NCBI RefSeq assembly: GCF_004364805.1
Contig: NZ_SOAP01000004.1
Coordinates: 202,308 to 266,307, forward strand
DNA length: 64,000 bases
DNA from: Pelagimonas phthalicica
GTDB lineage: Bacteria > Pseudomonadota > Alphaproteobacteria > Rhodobacterales > Rhodobacteraceae
Direction of reading: 5' to 3'
A program made the translations under genes and the position numbers. The notes beneath the pieces are model-generated. The model saw nothing but the letters and a program-made list of their open reading frames with translations, was not told the origin of the DNA and did no database searches. This document shows, piece by piece, positions 18,104 through 27,689 of the stretch; the stretch's first letter is position 1, and each line of letters opens with the position of its first letter.

Positions 18104-21100
18104 ATGCCCAGAGTTCTTTATGTTGATGCGACTGCAACATCTCCTCAGGGGGATGGTAGCTCACCTGAATCGCCTTACCAGACGCTTGCAGCCGCGATCG
18201 AAGCCGCTGAACCGGGGGACACAATTTGCCTCGCGGCGGGTGGGCACTACGCGTTGGATAATGATCTGGACCTGACGGGCCTGTCTTTTGCGTCTTATGG
18301 CGAAGGGGAACAACCGGTCGTCGATCTGCGCCAGACCGTGCAAACCACTTGGGAGCAGGTCAGCGATACGGTCTGGCGCGCAACGGTCACTTATCGCGAC
18401 ACGCCTGATTTCAACAATGGCACCGCAGCCCATTCGACGCATCACCAGGTCTGGAGCGGCATGGACACGATGGCCTGGCAGTTTGACGGGGCAACCATCG
18501 CCGACAATATCGCTGCCGTCGCCGCGACCGAAGGGTCCTTTACCATTCACGAGACCGGTTCAACCCTCCCGGATCCTCGCAACGGTCCTGCCGGTGGCAG
18601 CAGTTTCGAGGTCTATGTTCATGTGCCACCGGGTCAACATCCCTCAGACCTGGACCTCTCACTCGCCGATCAGGCCGGGTTGGATATCAGCGGCATGACC
18701 TCTATCAACGATGTCGCGCTCATCGGGGCGTTTTCCAAGGATAGTCTCAGCACAAATAATGGGTCGACCTCGCTTGGCGGTTTTGTGGATTTGCATGACG
18801 TCACCATCCTCGACGCCCCTTCGCATGGCATTGTCGGGCCGTTTTCCTCCACTGGCACGTTGACCGTTACAGGGCGCGGAAATGCGGGTGATCTGTACCA
18901 CGATTATGGTTGGAACTCGAGCGGTGGGTTGATCAATATCTATACAGATCAACACTATGACGAGGGTGTGCACTTTGACACCATCGTCGCGACCAATGGC
19001 TATAAGGCACTTTATGGCCATGGCAGCACCGGCGGAACATATGGGTATACGGAACTCACGGTTCAGGCGCTCTATGTGGACACCGTAGACGTAGCCATCG
19101 ACATGAGCGGCTATTACAACGATCACCCTTTCGTCGAAGAGATCCTTGTTGAATATATCGAAGCCTATGGCATTTCGACCGCCGTTGCGACATCCGGCAA
19201 CGTGACGATCAATGGCGGGTCGTTGAATTTCGTTGGCGCAGACGGATTGCGACCCGTCCAAGCCGTCTTTTCTGTCAGCGGCTATAACCAAGTGTTGGAA
19301 TTGCACGATGTGACGCTGCAATTTGACCGCCCGGTTAACCCACTGTCTCAAACCAACGCCCTGATAACCGGCAATGTAGAATCGGTCGCCTCGGCCTTAT
19401 TGATACTGGATGGCGTGCAAGACATATCAGAGCCGGGCTCTCAGGCTTATTTTTGGCGCTATTTCGACGTCGCCCCGCAAACCGTTATTATGGGCGGTAC
19501 AAATATCGGCAACCTTCAGGCGCTTACAGGATTGGAAGATCGGGCGATCCCGGCCGTTCTGATTGTCGAAGCCGGGAGTACGTTCGGTCTTGGCGACCGC
19601 ACCGGCCCCGAGATCGAAGCTTTCTTGGCCAGTCTCGGCATTCCATTCTGGATCTCTTCGGACACGACAATTGTTGGTCGGGACGGTACGGTTCTGTCTG
19701 AACCGGGCTGGCAGCACGCTTCAGGCCTGCCAGAATCCCTACACTTGATTGGAACGTCCGAAAACGAAGCCTTGGCTGGCACGCTGGGCGAGGACACGCT
19801 TGAAGGGCATGGCGGCCACGACGTCCTTGGTGCAGGCGATGGCGACGACTTTCTTTCCGGAGGGTCAGGAGACGACACGCTGCTTGGCGGAGACGGCGAC
19901 GACATGCTGATGGGCGGGTCAGGCCGGAACGTCTTGGATGGTGGTGCGGGAACCGACTGGGTGTCGTTTGATGGGTCTGCCATGGCATTCTATTACAACT
20001 CTCAAAACGGTCAGGCTTATGGTGTCGCCGCCTGGAACGAATGGAGCAATGTCGAAAACTTTCAACTGACAGATTGGAACGACACATTTGTGGCCGACAA
20101 CACCGATAACGTCATTTTGGCAGGCAACGGAAATGACCGGCTTTGGGGTGGCGGCGGAAATGATGAGTTACACGGTGGGGCGGGAAATGACCGGCTGACA
20201 TCCCTTGGTGACGGTGGTCAGGTCATTCTCAATGGCGGCACCGGAAATGACAGCCTCCAAGGCGGCTACAGCGATGATATCGTTATTTTTGCGCCAGGCG
20301 ATGGTGCTGATATTCTAAGGGACTTCACCGCAGGCGGCACAACAGATCACATCGATCTGACAGCCTTTGGCAGTACCTTTGAAAGTTTCGAAGACGTCAT
20401 GGCCGCGGCCACACAAGTCGGTGGCGATGTGCTGTTTGATTTCGGAAATGGGGATTCCATACTGATCCGTGGCGTTTCTTTGTCTGATTTCACCCCAGCG
20501 GATTTCCAACTGGAAACGCAAGATACCGAGGAAACTGAGACCACGCCCGGGGTTATTGTCGTATCTGAGGCCGGCGGTACAGTGGTTGGCACAGAAGCTG
20601 ACGAAACCATCATCAGCGAAGCCTCCGATACTTTTGTCTTTGCCGGAGCGGGTGATGATACATTAATCAGCGGGAACGGCGCGGATGTCCTGAACGGGGG
20701 CGCAGGCAGTGACTGGGTGTCCTATGAAAACGCACAAGCATCGTTCTATTACAACTCGCAAAACGGGCAGGCCTATGGCGTTGCTGCGCTTGACCAATGG
20801 ACCGACATCGAAAACTTCCATTTGACCGCCTATAACGACACCTTTGTCGCCGATGGTACCGACAATATTATCATGGCCGGGGATGGTGATGATCGGCTTT
20901 GGGGCGGCGGCGGAAATGATGAGTTGCACGGCGGGGCCGGAAATGATCGACTCACGGCCTATGGCAACGGTGGTCGGGTCATCTTGAACGGCGGCACCGG
21001 GGATGACATTTTGGTTGCAGGCTATAGCGATGACGTCATCGTCTTTACGGCTGGGGACGGCGCAGATACGCTTTCGGGTTTCCATACTGGCGGACCAACC

Positions 21101-21271
21101 GATGCCATCGACCTCAGCGGCTTTGGCACAGGCCTGGCTGAGTTCGACGATGTCATGGCTCTGGCCAGTCAACAGGGCGATGATGTCCTGCTTGATTTTG
21201 GCAATGGTGATTCAATCCTCATCCAAAACGTGAACTTGGATGACTTTACCGTCGACGATTTTCTGTTCTGA
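18104..21271 (+). CDS. Secreted beta-helix protein with two duplicated RTX calcium-binding blocks
   Basis: A 1055-residue protein. The N-terminus (VLYVDATATSPQGDG... SPYQTLAAAIEAAEPGDTI) is the typical opening of right-handed parallel beta-helix proteins of the pectate-lyase/epimerase kind, and beta-helix-like sequence runs to about residue 460. From about 565, GGxGxDxLxGG nonapeptide repeats begin. Two long homologous modules follow (about 620-800 and 870-1055). Each has FYYNSQNGQAYGVAA, then DRLWGGGGNDELHGGAGNDR, then a C-terminal DVLFDFGNGDSILI-type end. There is no Sec signal; RTX repeats with an acidic-hydrophobic C-terminus (DDFTVDDFLF) indicate type I secretion, whose genes are not in the window. 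The location suggests a lyase, epimerase or binding protein for the cluster's polysaccharide; activity is inferred only. Confidence 0.85.
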   Translation: MPRVLYVDATATSPQGDGSSPESPYQTLAAAIEAAEPGDTICLAAGGHYALDNDLDLTGLSFASYGEGEQPVVDLRQTVQTTWEQVSDTVWRATVTYRDTPDFNNGTAAHSTHHQVWSGMDTMAWQFDGATIADNIAAVAATEGSFTIHETGSTLPDPRNGPAGGSSFEVYVHVPPGQHPSDLDLSLADQAGLDISGMTSINDVALIGAFSKDSLSTNNGSTSLGGFVDLHDVTILDAPSHGIVGPFSSTGTLTVTGRGNAGDLYHDYGWNSSGGLINIYTDQHYDEGVHFDTIVATNGYKALYGHGSTGGTYGYTELTVQALYVDTVDVAIDMSGYYNDHPFVEEILVEYIEAYGISTAVATSGNVTINGGSLNFVGADGLRPVQAVFSVSGYNQVLELHDVTLQFDRPVNPLSQTNALITGNVESVASALLILDGVQDISEPGSQAYFWRYFDVAPQTVIMGGTNIGNLQALTGLEDRAIPAVLIVEAGSTFGLGDRTGPEIEAFLASLGIPFWISSDTTIVGRDGTVLSEPGWQHASGLPESLHLIGTSENEALAGTLGEDTLEGHGGHDVLGAGDGDDFLSGGSGDDTLLGGDGDDMLMGGSGRNVLDGGAGTDWVSFDGSAMAFYYNSQNGQAYGVAAWNEWSNVENFQLTDWNDTFVADNTDNVILAGNGNDRLWGGGGNDELHGGAGNDRLTSLGDGGQVILNGGTGNDSLQGGYSDDIVIFAPGDGADILRDFTAGGTTDHIDLTAFGSTFESFEDVMAAATQVGGDVLFDFGNGDSILIRGVSLSDFTPADFQLETQDTEETETTPGVIVVSEAGGTVVGTEADETIISEASDTFVFAGAGDDTLISGNGADVLNGGAGSDWVSYENAQASFYYNSQNGQAYGVAALDQWTDIENFHLTAYNDTFVADGTDNIIMAGDGDDRLWGGGGNDELHGGAGNDRLTAYGNGGRVILNGGTGDDILVAGYSDDVIVFTAGDGADTLSGFHTGGPTDAIDLSGFGTGLAEFDDVMALASQQGDDVLLDFGNGDSILIQNVNLDDFTVDDFLF

Positions 21272-21283
21272 TCTTCAGACGCG

Positions 21284-21308
21284 AAAAAGGGCGGCCACCG
21301 CCGCCCTT
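21284..21308. terminator. Terminator between the two convergent beta-helix genes
   Basis: AAGGGCGG (21287-21294) and CCGCCCTT (21301-21308), with AAA on the left so the minus-strand transcript ends in TTTTT. It fits best as the terminator of the tailspike-like gene, with partial action on the RTX transcript. Confidence 0.8.
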
Positions 21309-21385
21309 CCAGCCTTACTCACGAAAGCTTTTTTCGCCCTCAGCACGCCCCTGCACTGTCAAAAAGTATAGGAACATGCGCGATG

Positions 21386-23737
21386 TTAGAACAGTCTTTT
21401 GCCTTCCACCCGAAGGGTCCACTTGGCGTGATCCTCTGCGGTGTCACCTGCAAGAATCGTCCGATCGACGCGTCCAATGCCAAGAGGCGTGCTGTTCCCG
21501 GACAAAGAACCGACGTCGCTGGCAAACAGGAAATGTCCGCCATTGAGATCAATAATCCGATGACCCGCACGGGTCAGATCGATGTCGCAATAGCTCGCGG
21601 AGGCATTGGAATAGTTCCTGAACCGAAGCCGCGCGTTTGCAGCTGCCCCGGTATAAGGCTGCGAAACGTTCACAAAGATCCGCTCGACCAACATCCAACG
21701 ACCGAAATGCGTAAAGAGGTATGGGTCCGTTTCCGTGAAAAACCCGTCATTATACTCAACAAAAGTATCCCCATCCCAAGGCGAGTCCACGCGCGCCACT
21801 TCTTGGCTGGATTGGTAATTCGGATTGTTCCAAGCACGGATCAAAGGCGCATAAGGGCCAGTGATTTTTGGATCTTTGACCGTCAGGTTTTGCAGTGTGA
21901 AAACAGACAGAGTTTCGCTTCCGGTCAGGTCGACAAGGCTTTGCCCGTCCAAAACCAATACTCCACCGCTTTCATAAGGCATCTGCGAGAGGCGGAAGGC
22001 GGGGAAACCATCTTTGTAAAGGACCATGTTCTCGGAACAGGACCGGCTCACCGCGGAAGAATAGAAGGTATCTGTCGCAATGCTCAACTGGGTTGGGCTG
22101 ACCACCGTAAAGGTTGCCGTGGACTGGCGCCCTGCAACAATGCCGCGCTGCGAGGCTGAACGCGCTGCAAATTCGACATTGTTCAAGGAAATCTCACCAA
22201 CACCCGATGGAATATCCAACATATGGGCCGTGATTTCGTCCGCGGTGATCTTGCCGCCATTCACTTCCAAACGACCACAAGGGGCCAGGTTGAAATAACC
22301 ACCGCATTGTGGATCGTTCAGGATCAGATCCTTAATGATCGTGCCCCCGTGGATTTGACCGGTTTTCAAGTTGTTGATTTCAACCCGGTCAATGATCTTG
22401 TCAGGCTCACACGATGTCCGGTTATTGACACCGTGGCCGACAAAATTCTGCCCTTGCGAAATGTAAAACCCCCCATCAGTGCGCAGATTGTGGAATGTCG
22501 CCTGAAGATAGCCGCTAAGGGTCAAGCGCCCGTTGCGCTCTCCATCATTGGCTGTTGCCACGGGAGTGGTCCAATTCGGATTGGATTTGACCCACATGTC
22601 ATGAACTTCGAGATTCCGCACTCCTACGAAATTCGGACGCTGATACGAGATGATACGCGGCGCACCGTAGTCACCACCCGACCGTTCGGGCCAGTTTTCG
22701 TTATAGCTGTTCTGGATCGGGTTCTCGAGCGTGACGACCGAGCCGGAAACCGACTTGATCCGGGCATATTCGAATACACGCGGATCAGGTGGGAAACCAA
22801 CACCGGTTGACGAGAAACCATAGATCAGCACATCTGCGCCCGGCTCAAGCCCGACATTGCTTGTTGCGCCCGTCACCGTGATGTCTGTCTGACCGCTCGC
22901 AACAGTGGCGATCGTTTCACCGTAGTAGTAACCACCGGTGAAATCCGCCTCTTGTTGAGTGTCAAAAACCGACGGGAATTCGATGCCAGTATAGTTGGCG
23001 GTCTGCCCCACTTCGACAGCCGAAGTGCCGCGAATGTTGCGAATAGCGGCCCCGTTATAGAAGTGCTTTTGATACGCGATCGACGCAAAAATGCGCGTTC
23101 TTGTCGTAGTGTAAATCTTGCCCGCAGTCCCACGCCAATTCAGGAAGCCGCTCCGACGTCCGAACTGCGTCATGGCCAGCAAAGCGTCGGTATCATCGGT
23201 CACACCGTCACCGACAGCTCCGAACTGTTCAGGCGTCACAAATCCGCTGGTGTCCGCACGAGCATATAAGTGAACACCTCCGACGGTGGTGAAATCCGCA
23301 TCCGCGCTTGTGGCCGGCGCAACCTCAAAGCTGCCATGACCATTTTGCAGGGTCAGGACCTGACCTTCTGCCGCCAGAATGTGATCATTCTGTTCCGTGT
23401 AGGACAACAAATCATCAGCCAGCAAATCCGCGGTTGATGCAAAAACAATCGGAAAAGGAGTCTCTGTGACGCGGATATTGGCATGCGTCGCCAATACGAC
23501 CCCGAATTGGTCCTTGATTTCGACCGTGTATTCGCCAGCCATCAAGTAACACAATCCGAAATCCCCGCTTGCGTCAGAGATCATTGGGTTGGCTGTGGTC
23601 GTGGTCAGGTCGGGATCAGAAAACAGAGGGGCCAACATTTGAGTGCCATGATGAAAGACATAGCGCCGCGCCTCTGCGACTGGAGAGCCGGAGCCATCGG
23701 TTGCGCGCTGAACGCTCGGGTGGGCAAGAAATCCCAT
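21386..23737 (-). CDS. Phage tailspike-like beta-helix protein within the polysaccharide cluster
   Basis: A 783-residue protein with the architecture of a tailspike. Residues 1-90 form a module common at the head of phage tail fibre/spike proteins: YVFHHGTQMLAPLFSDPDL, NPMISDASGDF, GEYTVEIKDQFGVVL. At about 165-185 comes the pectate-lyase superfamily entry motif TPEQFGAVGDGVTDDTDALL. A long beta-helix follows (e.g. GGTIIKDLILNDPQCGG, GRLEVNGGKI), then a C-terminal beta-rich domain (ARLRFRNYSNASASYCDIDL). No signal peptide and no membrane segment. No other phage genes surround it. A role as a polysaccharide depolymerase, lyase or sizing enzyme is inferred from fold and location; catalytic residues cannot be assigned. 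Confidence 0.82.
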   Translation of the reverse strand: MGFLAHPSVQRATDGSGSPVAEARRYVFHHGTQMLAPLFSDPDLTTTTANPMISDASGDFGLCYLMAGEYTVEIKDQFGVVLATHANIRVTETPFPIVFASTADLLADDLLSYTEQNDHILAAEGQVLTLQNGHGSFEVAPATSADADFTTVGGVHLYARADTSGFVTPEQFGAVGDGVTDDTDALLAMTQFGRRSGFLNWRGTAGKIYTTTRTRIFASIAYQKHFYNGAAIRNIRGTSAVEVGQTANYTGIEFPSVFDTQQEADFTGGYYYGETIATVASGQTDITVTGATSNVGLEPGADVLIYGFSSTGVGFPPDPRVFEYARIKSVSGSVVTLENPIQNSYNENWPERSGGDYGAPRIISYQRPNFVGVRNLEVHDMWVKSNPNWTTPVATANDGERNGRLTLSGYLQATFHNLRTDGGFYISQGQNFVGHGVNNRTSCEPDKIIDRVEINNLKTGQIHGGTIIKDLILNDPQCGGYFNLAPCGRLEVNGGKITADEITAHMLDIPSGVGEISLNNVEFAARSASQRGIVAGRQSTATFTVVSPTQLSIATDTFYSSAVSRSCSENMVLYKDGFPAFRLSQMPYESGGVLVLDGQSLVDLTGSETLSVFTLQNLTVKDPKITGPYAPLIRAWNNPNYQSSQEVARVDSPWDGDTFVEYNDGFFTETDPYLFTHFGRWMLVERIFVNVSQPYTGAAANARLRFRNYSNASASYCDIDLTRAGHRIIDLNGGHFLFASDVGSLSGNSTPLGIGRVDRTILAGDTAEDHAKWTLRVEGKRLF

Positions 23738-23942
23738 GATGTTTTCCTATAGTTGGGGCCCGCGTCATATAAGTCGTCGGGCCACGTTGCCGTTTGGGTT
23801 CAATGGGCAACACTCGATAGGAAAAGCTGCGGACGCGTGAATGCGTCGTGCGGAATGGCAATGTTTTGTTAGGAATTCACCCCGGCACAAAACTTAAGTT
23901 TGAGGGCACGCCAGTTCCCCTCAAACAAGAAAGCACGCGTAT

Positions 23943-26030
23943 CTAGTTGTCGTAGTACCCGCTATATCCATAGCTGCTATAGCTGCCGTACCGGCTCCCG
24001 TAACGGCGCGCGCGGCGCATATTGATCTGAGATAAGACCAATCCTGTTACTGGAATTTTAACAGCGCGCAACTGCGCCAAACCTTCGCGAACGGCGGTCT
24101 GCGCCGTGCTATCCCATTTGACGACATAGGCCAGCGCATCGACGCAATGGCCAACCAATCGCGCATCCGGGACCACAAGAACCGGAGGCGTATCGATGAT
24201 GATCGCGTCAAAATGATCGCGGGCCGTATCCAGCAGATCTTGCATGTTTCCGCCGGTCAAAAGGTCAGCCGCGCTGCCCTCAGCCTTTTCGCCAAACAGA
24301 ATAAAAATGCCGGTCTGTTCGTCTAGCATGACCGCGTCCTCCAGGCTGGATTGCCCAGTCAGAACCGACACGATCCCAAGATCGCCATTCACGTCGAAAT
24401 ATTTAGAAATCGTACGGCGCCGAATATCACATTCGATCAACAGCACCTTTTTCCCGATCGCGGCCAAGTTTTGCGCATGAGACACCGCAAGTGTAGTCTT
24501 CCCTTCGCCGGGCTCAGAGGACGTATACATGATCACCTTGGGCGCTTCCTGCTGCGCCATCACCAAAGAGGTGCGCATGTTCCGCATGGATTCAGCGACC
24601 GCCGAAGTGGGATTATCGCGCAAGAACGCCAGCAACCCAGACCTTTGCCGGATCGGCATTACCGGCACTTCGCCCAAAACGGGTATCTTGGTATAGGCTT
24701 CCAACATCTCCTTGGACCGGAAACCCGCGTTCATCATATTTTGCAGCAGAACAATCGCACCACCAACGATCCCCCCCAGCAAACAGGACAGAATAAGAAT
24801 GCGGCTCTTGCGCGGCTCAACCAAGCTGCCAGGAACGGCATTGGTCAAAACATGGCTATCCGCCTGTTGCAGGCCAATTTGCACGGTCGTTTGCTTCAGC
24901 CGCGACAGAAAGGTTTCATACAGAACGCGGGTTGCTTCTGCTTCGCGTACAAGCTGATTGAGGCCCAGCAAATCCGAATTTTGCGCATCAATATCCGCCA
25001 GCATCTGCTCGAGTGACGCTGAAAGGGCATCCTTTTGCGAAATCTCGCGTTTCAGTGCGTTTTGCTGGTTGGTCAACAGTAGCTCGGCGCGCTTGGTAAA
25101 CAAGGCTGTATTCTCTGAGGAGATCAGTTGGCGCAGGCTGCGGTCGGAAAACGCAGCAACGATCGCTTGCTCGTCACCCGAGGCCAGAGCCTCTTTTTGG
25201 CTGTCCAAGCTGGCGCGCAAACGAGAAATCGCCTCGTCTGCGGTGCTGACCCGCTCGCGCAACTCCTTGGCACGCAGGCGCAACCCGTCCAGGGCTTCGG
25301 CACTGACAAGATCCGTCTCGCTCCGCAGCGCTTTGATCTCGTCTTCTTTTTGCAAAAGTTCGACTTCTAGCGCAGACACCCTTTCGGACAGCCAGTTTAC
25401 GGCATATTCGGTGGCTTCAAACTTTTTGGTGACTTGATCTTCGATGTAAAGCTCTGCCAAACGGTTGGCCAAACGCGCGGATTTTTCCGGGTCTGTCGTT
25501 CGGACGCGCACGTGGAAAATGTAAGTGTTGCGGACCGCCGTCACCGAAATTGCCGCCCGCACAGCGGCACCCACAGAAATTTTGACCTTTTCCAAGTCTT
25601 GTTCAGCAGCTTCCGCGACATCAGCGCCTAGCCCCCGCGCCACCAAGTTTCTCAGGTTTTCACGAGAAAACAACGGCTTGGGTCGCAACAAGTGGTTGAA
25701 CTCAGGGTCGTCGATCAAACTCATGTCTTCGACCAGCTTATCAACCAGACCGCCAGATCGAATAATCTGCAATTGCGTGTTGATCACGGCATCTTCGGGG
25801 GCCTGGCCGGTAACGACAGCTTCGATATTGGGAATCGGTGGCGCGCTGGATTCAAACACCATCTCTGTCACAGCTGCATATTTGGGCACCGCGACTCTGA
25901 ACGCATAATAAGCGCCCATCAGAACAGCGCAAACCGCGCAAACCAGTATGATCCATTTCCCATGCCACAAAACATGCAACATCGAGGTCGTTGGTCCGCG
26001 CGTCTCGGCGTTCAGATCGTCTAACTGCAT
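23943..26030 (-). CDS. Wzz/BY-kinase polysaccharide co-polymerase
   Basis: Inner-membrane chain-length regulator and autophosphorylating tyrosine kinase of Wzy-dependent polysaccharide export (ExoP/Wzc-like), 695 residues. An N-terminal Wzz segment has a first membrane helix (about 27-50). A long periplasmic coiled-coil region (about 150-400) follows, then a second membrane helix before 'SRILILSCLLGGIVGGAIVLL'. The cytoplasmic kinase domain has Walker A EPGEGKTT (Lys511), Walker A' ECDIRRR and Walker B IIIDTPPVL. The C-terminus is a tyrosine cluster (YGSRYGSYSSYGYSGYY), the usual autophosphorylation site. It is divergent from wzx. Family and role are well supported. Confidence 0.93.
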   Translation of the reverse strand: MQLDDLNAETRGPTTSMLHVLWHGKWIILVCAVCAVLMGAYYAFRVAVPKYAAVTEMVFESSAPPIPNIEAVVTGQAPEDAVINTQLQIIRSGGLVDKLVEDMSLIDDPEFNHLLRPKPLFSRENLRNLVARGLGADVAEAAEQDLEKVKISVGAAVRAAISVTAVRNTYIFHVRVRTTDPEKSARLANRLAELYIEDQVTKKFEATEYAVNWLSERVSALEVELLQKEDEIKALRSETDLVSAEALDGLRLRAKELRERVSTADEAISRLRASLDSQKEALASGDEQAIVAAFSDRSLRQLISSENTALFTKRAELLLTNQQNALKREISQKDALSASLEQMLADIDAQNSDLLGLNQLVREAEATRVLYETFLSRLKQTTVQIGLQQADSHVLTNAVPGSLVEPRKSRILILSCLLGGIVGGAIVLLQNMMNAGFRSKEMLEAYTKIPVLGEVPVMPIRQRSGLLAFLRDNPTSAVAESMRNMRTSLVMAQQEAPKVIMYTSSEPGEGKTTLAVSHAQNLAAIGKKVLLIECDIRRRTISKYFDVNGDLGIVSVLTGQSSLEDAVMLDEQTGIFILFGEKAEGSAADLLTGGNMQDLLDTARDHFDAIIIDTPPVLVVPDARLVGHCVDALAYVVKWDSTAQTAVREGLAQLRAVKIPVTGLVLSQINMRRARRYGSRYGSYSSYGYSGYYDN

Positions 26031-26294
26031 CGCTTAATTTCTGTTTATCAATAGTGGCTTACGATCCAAGAATGTCCTCCGACCCAAGGCAGCGCTATGG
26101 ATTTGAATGACATGCTGCCAACTTGTCAGACCCACGCCCCCCGAACAAGGAGAAATGCAAAAGGCCGCTGTCGCTGAGCAAGTTTGTGATCATAAACGCC
26201 CACCGGTATTTGACTTCACCGGACAAACCCATATGACCTCGGTTAGAATTTTAAAAACCCTTTCTCCGCAGACTGTCATGAACAGGTTGAAACT

Positions 26295-27629
26295 TTGAAG
26301 AAATTTCTCAGTGCTCTGAAGGATTGGGAACTGATGGGTCAGTTTCTGGTTTCGGCCCAGGGGACAGGGCTGCGGCTGTTTTCCGTCATTGTGAACATGG
26401 TAATCGGCATCGTACTGGCACGGCTGCTTGGCGATGATGGGTTTGGCCAATACGTCTCCTACCTTGCCTTCGCAGGATTGTTGGCCTCAATCTGCGCCCT
26501 TGGACTGCCTGCCATGCTCGCCCGTGAGGTCGCGCTTGCGCGCGGTACCGGCCAAGAAGACAGCATTGCGCCTATCGCCCAGATGATCCTGGCCACCTTG
26601 GCTTTTCTCATTCTGGCGCTTTTGGGAGTGTTCTTGTGGGGCAGCCAATCGGGTTTTCTGCTTGTTTTCTTTGTGCTTGGCACCACCTGCCTCAGCATTG
26701 CAACAAATATCTTCAACGGGTTCGAGCGCGTTGTTCTGGGGCAATGGGTCGGGGCTGTGTTTCGCCCACTTCTTGCGATCGCGTTCTTCTTTATGCTGGC
26801 TTGGACACAGGTCCTGTCAGTCAACACAGCTGTTTTCGCCCAGGGCCTGACGGCCTTTTTGGCAACGCTACTGCTGTTCATGGTCTGGCCACGTCCACCA
26901 TTGCTCAGAACCTTGCGCGGCTATTGGTATCGTCTTCCGGTTCGGGATTACCGCCAAGTCTTTCAGGTCGGCCTGACATTTGCTTTTTCCCAGACCCTGA
27001 TCAACGCCATGACGCAGATCGATATTCTGATCATGACAGCCTTGCGCCCCTCTGACGAGGTCGCCTGGTACTACGCTGCGGCGCGGGCTTCCTTCGTTGT
27101 GTCCTTTTTCTTTGGATCCGTGTGCAAAATTGCCGAGCCTCGAATTATCCGGCTTTATGCGGCAGATGACCGGGCCGAAATGCAAAAGGTTGTGCACCGC
27201 ACCGTTTTGCTGGGCATCGCCATGACCATACTCGCCATTATCATTGCATTGCTTCTGGCCCGCCCCTACTTGCTTTTCTACGGCGAAGAATACCTCACTG
27301 CCATGCCAGCCCTCGTTATCTTGCTGGTCGCCATGTTGTTTTCGTCAATGATTGGCCCCGCCGAACAGGTCTTGCGCGCTGCCCGAGCGGATTCGAGCAT
27401 CTTGGTGGTCGCGGGCATTTCCGTCGGTTGCGCCGCGCTCCTGGCCTTTCTTTTGATCCCGCTGATGGGCATGAACGGTGCCGCTATTGCGACAGGTGCC
27501 CAATTTATCATCTTTCAGGGCCTGCAAGCCTATCGTGCTTGGAAACTCACTGGCATCGGCCCCACGATCTTGCATGCGATTTGGCAGCGGGCCCAACCCG
27601 CGCTTTCAAACACCAAAGATATCTCATAA
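26295..27629 (+). CDS. Polysaccharide repeat-unit flippase (Wzx-like)
   Basis: A 444-residue hydrophobic protein with about 12-14 membrane helices and the N-terminal 'LGDDGFGQYVSYLAFAGLLA' motif typical of the polysaccharide transporter (MOP) superfamily. It is expected to flip undecaprenyl-linked repeat units across the inner membrane. The TTG at 26295 (with AGG seven bases upstream) gives this start; an ATG at 26334 would shorten it by 13 residues. It begins a run of seven co-directional genes (flippase, GT, polymerase, GT, GT, acetyltransferase, GT) and is divergent from the Wzz/kinase gene. Confidence 0.88.
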   Translation: MKKFLSALKDWELMGQFLVSAQGTGLRLFSVIVNMVIGIVLARLLGDDGFGQYVSYLAFAGLLASICALGLPAMLAREVALARGTGQEDSIAPIAQMILATLAFLILALLGVFLWGSQSGFLLVFFVLGTTCLSIATNIFNGFERVVLGQWVGAVFRPLLAIAFFFMLAWTQVLSVNTAVFAQGLTAFLATLLLFMVWPRPPLLRTLRGYWYRLPVRDYRQVFQVGLTFAFSQTLINAMTQIDILIMTALRPSDEVAWYYAAARASFVVSFFFGSVCKIAEPRIIRLYAADDRAEMQKVVHRTVLLGIAMTILAIIIALLLARPYLLFYGEEYLTAMPALVILLVAMLFSSMIGPAEQVLRAARADSSILVVAGISVGCAALLAFLLIPLMGMNGAAIATGAQFIIFQGLQAYRAWKLTGIGPTILHAIWQRAQPALSNTKDIS

Positions 27630-27689
27630 AATGACGTGACCCAGCAGGCCCGCCTGCTGGCGCTGTTTCGAACTTGGAAAGTTTCCGTA

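Noticed and set aside
19790..21000. Short repeats in the RTX gene considered as a CRISPR or satellite array
   Set aside because: The repeats are protein-level GGxGxD nonapeptides with variable DNA, in frame with one gene; no spacers.
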